From NCBI GenBank assembly GCA_905214855.1, contig CAJMNU010000116.1, positions 1 through 5,186 of the forward strand: 5,186 nt of DNA, written 5' to 3'. The notes below the pieces were generated by a model. That model searched no databases and was not told where the DNA came from. It saw only the letters and a list, made by a program, of their open reading frames with translations. Numbering within the stretch: the first letter of the stretch is position 1; each line of letters starts with the position of its first letter. The translations under genes and the position numbers were made by a program. Below, in pieces: positions 1 through 5,186 of this stretch. This stretch comes from an uncultured bacterium (lineage in GTDB: Bacteria > Bacillota > Clostridia > Lachnospirales > Lachnospiraceae).

Positions 1-1318
1 CTCTCGAAAAAGTGACCAATTCCATTTCAACTGGAATGGTATATACATCAAAATTAGATACTGCTGTCCCAATAATTTTGAAAGAAAACATCACTTTAGT
101 TTCTTCAAAAGGCAAAAACACATGATATGTACCAGTCTCTATAAATACTCCATCCTCAGGGATCAGATATTCTTCTCCATTTTTTAGGATATGTACTAAC
201 TGTGCATCATTTCCCAAGCCTGAAAAATCAAACATAACAGCAACATTGGTAATCATACCATTAGGAACATTACACAGAAATGTTGCATTTGTACCAAGGT
301 GAAAAGAGTACATTCCTGTTGAGGGGTCAAACGAATCTGAAACAATAGGATACAACTCTTTCGTTTTTTCTATTGGTGTTTCCAGTTCTTGTTCCATATC
401 TGATGTTTCGCTCTCACTTTCAGAGACTGTCGCTGTTTCACTTTCTTCTTCTGATAAGATACTTTCTGGATTTTCTTCTATTGGCAATGTTTCTTCTGGT
501 AGTGTTGAAGTAGGACTATCTGCCACTTCTGTCTCAGGATAACTTTCTATATTAGGCATAAAAGAGGAGCCACCATACTCTGATTGAAATGAAGCTGTAG
601 TTTCTTCTTTCTTTTTTGGTTTTGGCTGGATACGAAAATTAAATGTCGTCTCATAAATAACCTGTTCTGAAAGAGGAACAGAAGAATCTTTTATGGCTGT
701 AATATAAAAAACATAAGTTCCTGTTTCACGGATCAGTTCTTTTGAAGTATACGAATAAGGAAAACCATCTTTTTCAGCACTATATTGGATATTACCCGGA
801 AAATCTACATATACTGGCTGATCTGTAATTCCCATATTTCCTATATTGGAATAAATAAAATATCTCCCCTCTAAGGATTCTGTATAAACTTCAAAATCTT
901 CATGATATGTTTCATCCATTTCTACTTCATATACAGTCGGTCCTGTACTTTTTTCGGTTTCTTCTATTTCCAAAGATGGTTTTGTAGCTCCTGGTCCACT
1001 AGCCTGATCATTTGAAAGGTTGGAAGCACTTTTTGATACAATAACAAATTCTCCTGATGGCTTTTTTGATGTTTCTTCAGGATCTTTAAACAATTCATTT
1101 TTATTATTCATATCAATATTTTGTGCTGGCTGATTCTGTGGCTTTTTTGATGTTTCTGTAGTTGGAGTTTGTATATTTGTAATCTCGTTATAATCCTGTT
1201 TCCAACCTCCAGATTTCCTAGAAACTGTTTGTCCCCAAGCAGTTTCACATAGAATGGTGAAACATATGATTGTCAAAACAGCCAATTTCATCTTTCTGTA
1301 ATATCTGAATCCTCTCAT
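1..1318 (-). CDS. Secreted two-domain protein, N-terminal part (C-terminus beyond window)
   Basis: The frame is open from an ATG at 1318 to the window edge, giving 439 codons with no stop; the C-terminus is missing. The ATG overlaps the coupling-protein stop as ATGA and follows GAGGGGGAG at 1335..1327 with 8 nt spacing, so this start is well supported. Residues 1-29 look like a Sec signal peptide: a basic start (RGFRYYRKMK), a hydrophobic core (residues 12-24) and a probable cut after AWG at 27-29. A polar linker (30-129) follows, then a beta-rich domain (about 130-230), an acidic Ser/Thr/Glu/Pro linker (about 231-322) and a second beta-rich domain (about 323-416). The two domains share G-x-IT, DF, ETGTY and F-x-F-x-I positions and look like diverged duplicates. 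I do not recognise a named family. Because it is coupled to a VirD4-like gene, an extracellular role in conjugation (mating-pair contact, wall passage or adhesion) is plausible, but this is inference. The missing end should show whether it has a membrane or wall anchor. Confidence 0.85.
   Translation of the reverse strand, partial: MRGFRYYRKMKLAVLTIICFTILCETAWGQTVSRKSGGWKQDYNEITNIQTPTTETSKKPQNQPAQNIDMNNKNELFKDPEETSKKPSGEFVIVSKSASNLSNDQASGPGATKPSLEIEETEKSTGPTVYEVEMDETYHEDFEVYTESLEGRYFIYSNIGNMGITDQPVYVDFPGNIQYSAEKDGFPYSYTSKELIRETGTYVFYITAIKDSSVPLSEQVIYETTFNFRIQPKPKKKEETTASFQSEYGGSSFMPNIESYPETEVADSPTSTLPEETLPIEENPESILSEEESETATVSESESETSDMEQELETPIEKTKELYPIVSDSFDPSTGMYSFHLGTNATFLCNVPNGMITNVAVMFDFSGLGNDAQLVHILKNGEEYLIPEDGVFIETGTYHVFLPFEETKVMFSFKIIGTAVSNFDVYTIPVEMELVTFSR
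71..352 (-). other. Second copy of duplicated beta-rich extracellular domain
   Basis: This encodes residues about 323-416 of the secreted protein. It repeats the landmarks of the first copy: GMIT at 354-357, FDF at 363-365, ETGTY at 394-398 and FSFKI at 411-415. The spacing from DF to ETGTY is 28 residues here and 24 in the first copy, while the stretch after ETGTY is shorter here. The copies are diverged, so the duplication is old. Confidence 0.6.
629..931 (-). other. First copy of duplicated beta-rich extracellular domain
   Basis: This encodes residues about 130-230 of the secreted protein. Landmarks are GIT at 163-165, VDF at 171-173, ETGTY at 198-202 and FNFRI at 226-230. Alternating hydrophobic and polar residues suggest a beta-sandwich. 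The same landmarks recur in order in residues 323-416, which supports an internal duplication. Domain limits are estimates. Confidence 0.6.
1058..1157 (-). repeat. Two 19-bp direct repeats encoding ETSKKP
   Basis: The 19-bp string tggcttttttgatgtttct occurs at 1058-1076 and again at 1139-1157, 81 bp apart, in the same reading frame. It encodes ETSKKP at residues 55-60 and 82-87 in the linker between the signal peptide and the first domain. The perfect DNA identity points to a small recent duplication or recombination in a linker under little constraint. Confidence 0.75.
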
Positions 1319-3318
1319 ACATTTTTCTCCCCCTCTTCTGCCTGTTCTTCCAATATGCGATAGTTACGTTCATCTAAATCATAAAATACTTCATTTCCAA
1401 AAAACGCATTGGCTCTTACATCTGACAAATCCATAGATCCAAACTTATAAAGTGGACACTTATAACTAGGGGTAAATTTTGTTTTTAATGGATAATTTCC
1501 AAATGTTACAATAATAGCATTTCCAGTATCCTTTTTGTTATTTAACTTTTGAAGTTCGGATGGATAAATAACAGGTCTTGTTTGGATCTGACTGGAAATA
1601 CTAATATCTCCAGTTGCATTTTTTCCAGTCGAAGAAGAAACACTACTGGTACGAACGGACATATTACCACAAAGTTTTGAAAATTCTTCGCAGGTTTCTA
1701 TATCATTAGATCCAATAAACATCTTTAATCCACAGTTACTTTTTATAATATCTGCTACAGTATTACCATATACATTATTTAATTGTGCAAATGACTGAAC
1801 TACCATATTAAACCAAATCTTACGACTTCGACCAACTGTGATCATTTTGTCAAATTTATCAATTTTAGGCATATTACCAAATTCATCCAGAAGGAAATAA
1901 ACATTTCTTGGTAGAGATAAATCTTCTCTGGAAGAAGCAAATTTGATCAATGCCTTATAAATACTTAAAATAAATACAGCAGCTAAAGCGTGACGAGTAT
2001 CTTTTTCATCTGGAATTTTTAAAAACAAGGCAACTGGTTTTGTTGCAATAGACATAGGTTCAATATCTGTTGCCGATGTTAATGCACAAAGTCCCTCATC
2101 ATTAAACATAGATAACTTATCAAATGCAATAGACATATAACTTGCCAATGTATTATCTGCTGCAGATAGTACTTGTTTGGAAAGTCCAACAGCTTTTGAA
2201 AGTTTAGATCTTCCCTTAAAATAATCCTTTAAAACAGCATATTCATTCTCTGAATTTCCAAGAGCTTTATTTATATTATAAAAACAAAACTTTTCTTTAG
2301 TCATTTCAAGAGAGGGATCTTCACTGTCCTCAAGCATAGCAAGACACACAGCAAGAATAATGGAACGTGCTCCTTTTTCCCAGACCGGATCATCTGAAGA
2401 TTCAATAGGACATATAACGCTGATCAAATCATTTAAGTCTTCATAAAGTTCATCATAAATTTTTTGTCGTGCGATTTTTATAATGGAAAGAAGTTCTTTT
2501 CTTACAGCATAAGCTTTCCCTTCATATTCATACCAAACTTCTTCATATTGTTCTAAAGAATTGACGAGTTCCAAACCGCTTTCCTGTGGGCTGTCTGTTC
2601 TTTGATAAATTTCATTTCCTGTATTTAAGTAGAGTTGATATCGATCGTAAATATCTCCAAGAGGATTCCAACGGAAGGAACTATATGGGTCTCTTAGGTC
2701 TAATACCATAGTCTGATATCCACGTTTAGACAGAGTATCACTGTGAAGTTGGAAAAGTTCTCCTTTGGGATCTGTACAGATCATAGAAGAACCTGCTGAA
2801 GATGCAGCTAAAATCTGGATCATTGGATTAACAAATGTTGTTGTCTTACCGCTACCAGTAGCACCAATAATAAGACCATGCATAGGTGATGCCAGATTGA
2901 TATCTAATTCTTTTTTCTTTGTGTTATAAACAGCATAGACAGGAATACCATCTTTTTTTTCATTTTCTAGTTTGGTAAACTTTTGGGGAGGAAAATTAAA
3001 ATCACGTTCTTTTTCTGTCATGAATCGGGAATTTTCCAATGAACTGTCTACAATGTCTTTGTTACTGCCTTGTAAAAACGCTTTTTGTTTTTGCTTCGTA
3101 TCATCTGCGAAAAGAAGACGTAATAATATAAAAAGAGTAACTACTACGATTCCAAAAATCCAAGTCAGTGGCGAAAGAAATAATTGAGGATCCCATAAAA
3201 CAGCATAATCTCCAGTAGAAATAACGGTAGGCATATTTTCAAGGAATGTCATTACCACATACCCTATACCAATAACTGCAATACCTCCTCCAATGATATA
3301 ACTCAATATTTTTTTCAT
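1315..3318 (-). CDS. VirD4/TraG-type type IV coupling protein
   Basis: This is a 667-residue inner-membrane ATPase that couples relaxase-bound DNA to a type IV secretion channel. Two N-terminal membrane helices (about 5-24 and 51-70) enclose a short outside loop, and the rest is cytoplasmic. Walker A is GATGSGKTT at 152-160 (Lys158). The family DPKGEL motif lies at 183-188. Walker B is the hydrophobic strand ending in DEFGN at 478-482. A mostly helical insertion between about 222 and 400 matches the all-alpha domain of VirD4 proteins, and QSFAQL at 508-513 is another typical nucleotide-domain motif. It most resembles the VirD4-like proteins of Tn1549-type Firmicute elements rather than the FtsK-like protein of Tn916; that subfamily call is from memory of the motifs. 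The ATG follows AGGGGAGG with 10 nt spacing. The gene starts 22 bp after the protease gene and its stop overlaps the secreted-protein start. It appears intact, with no missing catalytic residue. Confidence 0.95.
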   Translation of the reverse strand: MKKILSYIIGGGIAVIGIGYVVMTFLENMPTVISTGDYAVLWDPQLFLSPLTWIFGIVVVTLFILLRLLFADDTKQKQKAFLQGSNKDIVDSSLENSRFMTEKERDFNFPPQKFTKLENEKKDGIPVYAVYNTKKKELDINLASPMHGLIIGATGSGKTTTFVNPMIQILAASSAGSSMICTDPKGELFQLHSDTLSKRGYQTMVLDLRDPYSSFRWNPLGDIYDRYQLYLNTGNEIYQRTDSPQESGLELVNSLEQYEEVWYEYEGKAYAVRKELLSIIKIARQKIYDELYEDLNDLISVICPIESSDDPVWEKGARSIILAVCLAMLEDSEDPSLEMTKEKFCFYNINKALGNSENEYAVLKDYFKGRSKLSKAVGLSKQVLSAADNTLASYMSIAFDKLSMFNDEGLCALTSATDIEPMSIATKPVALFLKIPDEKDTRHALAAVFILSIYKALIKFASSREDLSLPRNVYFLLDEFGNMPKIDKFDKMITVGRSRKIWFNMVVQSFAQLNNVYGNTVADIIKSNCGLKMFIGSNDIETCEEFSKLCGNMSVRTSSVSSSTGKNATGDISISSQIQTRPVIYPSELQKLNNKKDTGNAIIVTFGNYPLKTKFTPSYKCPLYKFGSMDLSDVRANAFFGNEVFYDLDERNYRILEEQAEEGEKNV

Positions 3319-3328
3319 TTATCCATTG

Positions 3329-3336
3329 CCTCCCCT
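3329..3336 (-). promoter_or_regulatory. Ribosome binding site of the coupling-protein gene
   Basis: AGGGGAGG lies in the 22-bp gap after the protease stop codon, 10 nt before the ATG at 3318. Another ATG at 3326 is only 2 nt from this site and would read just three codons (ATG GAT AAA TGA), so it is an unlikely start. The slightly long spacing still favours the ATG at 3318. Confidence 0.7.
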
Positions 3337-3340
3337 ATTT

Positions 3341-4165
3341 TTAAATCGATTCATCCTTTTTAATCTGACGATACAAAAGGATTCCTGCTGTTCCTCCCAA
3401 CATTCCATAAAGAGCGATCAGGAATGGATTTGCAAAAAATATTGCATAAGCAGCAGGAAACATTTTGAGAATTCCAACTACTATGGAAGGTAAATTAAAA
3501 CCAATATGAACACATACAGAATATAAAATATTGTCTTTTTTGATTGCCAGCCATGCTAAAAAGATACCCATACAAAATGCATATATCATCCACAGAAAAT
3601 TAGCATGACACAAGGCAAAAATCCCTGCTGACAGAAGAATAGCTGTTTTTTCTGTGAAATCAGGCATCAAACGATTTAACATATAACCCCTAAAAATAAT
3701 TTCCTCTGTAATTGGTGCAAAAAATCCTACACTAAGGGCTGTTAAAATAAAATCAGTCCCTTCAAAAATAGCCCCACTACTTTTACTATAGGAATCTATC
3801 ATCCAATCCGGCAACCAAACCACAGTGATAAACGCTGACAAAAAAAAGCCCATCATACACCCAAAAACAAAACAAATTTCGGCATATTTCCAATCTGCAT
3901 TTTCAAGAATGAATGTTGCGTCTTCTCCAAAATTCTTTCCTGCTTTTTTAGATTTTCTGTAGAAAAAAAAGAGAATCAATATAATACTCAAAAATGTATA
4001 AAAATTTCCACTTTCTGCAAAAAATTCATTCACTGTATTACGATATCCCCGCAGTAACATTCCAATAGTCATTAAAAAACCCGGCAAAAACAGGTAAAGA
4101 AGCAACGGACGAACTGCAAAAAAGATGACTCCAAATCCTTTCCATATTTTTTGCTGGCGGGTCAT
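3341..4165 (-). CDS. CPBP (Abi/CaaX-type) intramembrane metalloprotease
   Basis: This 274-residue protein is very hydrophobic, with about eight membrane helices (roughly 11-38, 56-69, 95-117, 138-152, 173-189, 190-208, 213-233 and 240-266). It carries all motifs of the CPBP family: EEIIFRG at 154-160 (Glu154, Glu155, Arg159), FALCH at 183-187 (His187), and HIGFN at 220-224 (His220, Asn224). These residues bind metal and cut peptide bonds inside the membrane in characterised relatives such as Rce1, so it should be an active protease. Bacterial members are linked to bacteriocin self-immunity, peptide maturation and membrane-protein turnover; the substrate here is unknown. Its ATG overlaps the stop of the STAS gene as ATGA, with a weak GGTGAAG site inside that gene, so translation is probably coupled. 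It ends 22 bp before the coupling-protein start. The protease is not a usual neighbour of a coupling protein, so it could be cargo, a processing enzyme for a transfer or signal protein, or an immunity gene. Confidence 0.92.
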   Translation of the reverse strand: MTRQQKIWKGFGVIFFAVRPLLLYLFLPGFLMTIGMLLRGYRNTVNEFFAESGNFYTFLSIILILFFFYRKSKKAGKNFGEDATFILENADWKYAEICFVFGCMMGFFLSAFITVVWLPDWMIDSYSKSSGAIFEGTDFILTALSVGFFAPITEEIIFRGYMLNRLMPDFTEKTAILLSAGIFALCHANFLWMIYAFCMGIFLAWLAIKKDNILYSVCVHIGFNLPSIVVGILKMFPAAYAIFFANPFLIALYGMLGGTAGILLYRQIKKDESI

Positions 4166-4455
4166 TCGTCTTCACCAAAAGTAAGGAGTCCGGAAAAACC
4201 AGTAATATCAAACACCTCCATAACTTGTGTTCTTACATGCATTAATACCATATTTCCATGACAAGTTCTGATTTTCTTTTGTGCAGATAAAAAAACACGT
4301 AATCCTACAGAACTGATATATGTAGTTTCTGCCATATCAATAATCAGATTATCTTCTCCAGCATCTAAAAGTTCTTCCAGTTTTTTCCCAAGTTCTGGGG
4401 CACTTACCGCATCAATTTTCTTTTCTGTTACAATAGTTATTGGTTTATTCATCAT
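4162..4455 (-). CDS. STAS-domain protein, anti-sigma-factor-antagonist-like
   Basis: This 97-residue protein is a single STAS domain and nothing else, the usual size of SpoIIAA/RsbV-type anti-anti-sigma factors. Such proteins bind a serine kinase/anti-sigma factor when unphosphorylated and release a sigma factor or another partner. The core strand and helix read LIIDMAETTYISSVGLRVFL at 37-56. Aligned with the family DSSG motif, the likely phosphorylated serine is Ser49; the Asp before it is replaced by Ser48 and the residue after it is Val50. This ISSxGLR form occurs in many anaerobe STAS proteins, so loss of switching cannot be assumed. No kinase of the RsbW/SpoIIAB type lies in the window. 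GGAGGA at 4466..4461 serves the tandem ATGATG start; I chose the first ATG, and the second, 3 nt later, is also possible. It overlaps the preceding gene by 11 bp and the protease gene by 4 bp. Confidence 0.9.
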   Translation of the reverse strand: MMNKPITIVTEKKIDAVSAPELGKKLEELLDAGEDNLIIDMAETTYISSVGLRVFLSAQKKIRTCHGNMVLMHVRTQVMEVFDITGFSGLLTFGEDE

Positions 4456-4807
4456 CTATTTCCTCCATATCCTGCTCTTCCAAAAGATCTTCTTTGATAA
4501 ACCATTCTATAAAATATTCTTTAGCACGAACAAATTCATCTTCATTTTTAAACTGATCAAATTGTAATTCTCCATCTTTTCCTTCTATATAAGGAACAAC
4601 ACAAACAGATGATTCCTCTTCTTCCATAGGATGCAATGCCATATATTGTCTGTCCTCTAAAGCAAAAACCCCAATCAATTCAAAGTGTACTTCTGTATAA
4701 TCAGGTAAAGTCCATGTAATGGTAAAAGATTCATGAAGATCTTTTAAATCTACATCAATGGGTTCTATTTCTATTCCATTCAATATAAAATCATCTTCCA
4801 TTGCCAT
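4445..4807 (-). CDS. DUF1292-like acidic small protein
   Basis: This protein is about 120 residues long, strongly acidic and predicted to be cytosolic. Its middle resembles DUF1292: a strand-rich segment (FTITWTLPDYTEVHFELIGVF), then a segment on the pattern 'YMAL-P-EEEESSVCVVPY', then a Glu/Asp-rich end with FVRAKEYFIEWF before it. Members of this family are small acidic proteins, common in Firmicutes, with no settled biochemical function. I place the start at the ATG at 4807, 8 nt after AGGTGG (4821..4816). A longer frame can be read from a GTG at 4819, but that codon lies inside the ribosome binding site, and an ATG at 4801 is spaced too far (14 nt). It is the first gene of the leftward operon, and its stop overlaps the STAS start by 11 bp, which suggests coupled translation and similar amounts of the two proteins. 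The family call rests on pattern recognition and is less certain than those of its neighbours. Confidence 0.78.
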   Translation of the reverse strand: MAMEDDFILNGIEIEPIDVDLKDLHESFTITWTLPDYTEVHFELIGVFALEDRQYMALHPMEEEESSVCVVPYIEGKDGELQFDQFKNEDEFVRAKEYFIEWFIKEDLLEEQDMEEIDDE

Positions 4808-4815
4808 TAGAAACA

Positions 4816-4821
4816 CCACCT
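4816..4821 (-). promoter_or_regulatory. Ribosome binding site that sets the DUF1292-like start
   Basis: AGGTGG, read leftward from 4821 to 4816, is 8 nt before the ATG at 4807. It contains the GTG at 4819 that would give the longest frame, which rules that codon out as the likely start. Confidence 0.7.
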
Positions 4822-4860
4822 ATCTTTTTCATTTTATGTTTTTTGTTCTTCATTTCTTTA

Positions 4861-4889
4861 ATTATAACTAAAATGTCAGAATAAAACTC
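4861..4889 (-). promoter_or_regulatory. Candidate leftward promoter of the DUF1292-STAS-CPBP-coupling operon
   Basis: A perfect -10 TATAAT is read leftward at 4866..4861. The best -35 at 17 bp spacing is only GAGTTT (4889..4884), which is weak and suggests help from an activator. Transcription would start near 4854, leaving a leader of about 47 nt before the ATG at 4807. This is the only good -10 I see in the intergenic region on this strand. Confidence 0.5.
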
Positions 4890-4918
4890 TGCACTTTACG
4901 CCACAAAACGACATTTTA
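4869..4918. repeat. 9-bp inverted repeat in the divergent intergenic region
   Basis: TAAAATGTC at 4869-4877 is the exact reverse complement of GACATTTTA at 4910-4918, with 32 bp between. The left arm lies just upstream of the leftward -10 and the right arm upstream of the rightward promoter. The spacing is too long and the arms too AT-rich for a convincing terminator; a pair of protein-binding half-sites is more likely. Confidence 0.55.
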
Positions 4919-4922
4919 CGCT
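4891..4922 (+). promoter_or_regulatory. Tandem 10-bp repeats, candidate operator
   Basis: Three consecutive 10-bp units start at 4891, 4901 and 4911: gcactttacg, ccacaaaacg and acattttacg. They share CA at positions 2-3 and ACG at 8-10 with an A/T run between. The outer units match better and extend to 12 bp with nine identities (GCACTTTACGCC and ACATTTTACGCT), 20 bp apart, so they face the same side of the helix. Direct repeats about two turns apart upstream of the -35 are typical of response-regulator sites, including those of LytTR-type regulators. The regulator that binds here is not shown by the sequence. Confidence 0.45.
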
Positions 4923-4935
4923 TTTTTTCTTAATT

Positions 4936-4966
4936 TGTTTCTATTTCAAAATATTTTTGCTATAAT
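4936..4966 (+). promoter_or_regulatory. Extended -10 promoter of the response-regulator gene
   Basis: TATAAT at 4961-4966 is preceded by TG at 4958-4959, making a TGnTATAAT extended -10. The -35 is weak: TTGTTT at 4936-4941 (19 bp spacing) or TTTCTA at 4938-4943 (17 bp). Transcription would begin near 4973, giving a leader of about 30 nt. The direct repeats at 4891-4922 end about 15 bp upstream of the -35. Confidence 0.65.
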
Positions 4967-4990
4967 TCATTTGATTGTATATTTAGAAAA

Positions 4991-4994
4991 GAGG
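4991..4994 (+). promoter_or_regulatory. Ribosome binding site that supports a TTG start
   Basis: GAGG at 4991-4994 lies 9 nt before the TTG at 5004. There is no in-frame ATG near it, and the receiver motif begins directly after this TTG, so it fixes the start. Confidence 0.65.
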
Positions 4995-5003
4995 AAAAAT
5001 ATT

Positions 5004-5186
5004 TTGAAAATTGCAATATGTGAAGACAACACAGAAGATGCACTTTACTTAAAAAAGATGATTCATTCCTATTGTCTTGACCATAATATATCTATAGAAA
5101 TAAATTTATTTGAGACAGGGGAAAATTGTGTAAGTACTGAAAAACAATTTGATATTTTATTTGTAGATATTTATTTAAAAGAAAAC
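5004..5186 (+). CDS. Response regulator, N-terminal receiver domain (partial)
   Basis: This is 61 codons, open at the right edge. The protein begins MKIAICEDNTED and shows the receiver-domain pattern: the acidic pair Glu7-Asp8 that holds the metal ion, and the phosphate-accepting Asp55 in ILFVDIYL after the third strand. The opening sequence is most like receivers of the LytTR/AgrA-type regulators that are common in Firmicutes, which would carry a C-terminal LytTR DNA-binding domain and work with a histidine kinase. The output domain lies beyond the window, so this subfamily is a guess. The start is a TTG, with GAGG 9 nt upstream and an extended -10 promoter at 4958-4966. TTG starts lower translation, which fits a regulator kept at low levels. 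It is transcribed away from the operon across 196 bp of intergenic DNA and is a candidate controller of that operon, of itself, or of both. Confidence 0.88.
   Translation, partial: MKIAICEDNTEDALYLKKMIHSYCLDHNISIEINLFETGENCVSTEKQFDILFVDIYLKEN

Noticed and set aside
2972..3187. A 71-codon rightward open frame
   Set aside because: It lies entirely opposite the coupling-protein gene, has no recognisable domain and no supporting context, and is best read as an antisense shadow.
3315..3326. A three-codon frame (ATG GAT AAA TGA) overlapping the coupling-protein start
   Set aside because: It is only 2 nt from the ribosome binding site, too close for efficient initiation, and such a short frame is easily due to chance.
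4808..4819. GTG start at 4819 giving a 124-residue DUF1292-like protein
   Set aside because: The codon is inside the AGGTGG ribosome binding site, which is correctly spaced for the ATG at 4807.
4869..4928. Inverted repeat followed by a T run (4922-4928) as a terminator
   Set aside because: The loop would be 32 nt, the arms are AT-rich, no gene ends there on the plus strand, and the region lies between two gene starts.
1..5186. CRISPR array, tRNA, rRNA or insertion sequence
   Set aside because: I saw no regularly spaced long repeats, no cloverleaf sequence, no rRNA-like stretch and no transposase frame; the window is almost fully explained by protein genes.

Overview
The window looks like part of a conjugative element (an integrative conjugative element or conjugative plasmid) from a low-GC Gram-positive bacterium, most likely a gut Clostridia/Lachnospiraceae-type Firmicute. 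Supporting signs are the AT-rich coding sequence, strong GGAGG-type ribosome binding sites, tightly overlapping genes, and a VirD4/TraG-like coupling ATPase resembling the family found in Tn1549-like Firmicute elements. The host assignment is inference; no rRNA or housekeeping gene is present.

Layout, right to left. A 196-bp divergent intergenic region (4808-5003) separates a rightward gene from a leftward operon. The rightward gene (5004 to the window edge) is the first 61 codons of a response-regulator receiver domain, with a TTG start and an extended -10 promoter. The leftward operon holds five genes with overlaps or very short gaps: a DUF1292-like acidic small protein (4445-4807), a STAS-domain anti-sigma-factor-antagonist-like protein (4162-4455), an eight-helix CPBP/Abi intramembrane protease with all expected catalytic motifs (3341-4165), a VirD4/TraG-type coupling ATPase (1315-3318), and the N-terminal 439 codons of a secreted protein that runs off the left edge (1-1318). 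Junctions are an 11-bp overlap, a 4-bp ATGA overlap, a 22-bp gap and a second 4-bp ATGA overlap, so the block is almost certainly co-transcribed.

How they may work together. The coupling protein would bring relaxase-bound DNA to a type IV secretion channel at the membrane. The secreted protein, translationally coupled to it, carries two diverged copies of a beta-rich domain on acidic Ser/Thr/Glu linkers; it is probably an extracellular or cell-wall-spanning part of the same transfer apparatus. The CPBP protease, STAS protein and DUF1292 protein are not usual neighbours of a coupling protein and are the most unusual part of the layout; they could be regulatory or cargo genes. The divergent response regulator and the repeat cluster between the two start regions suggest local transcriptional control, possibly of both directions. 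That regulatory link is inference from position and repeats only.
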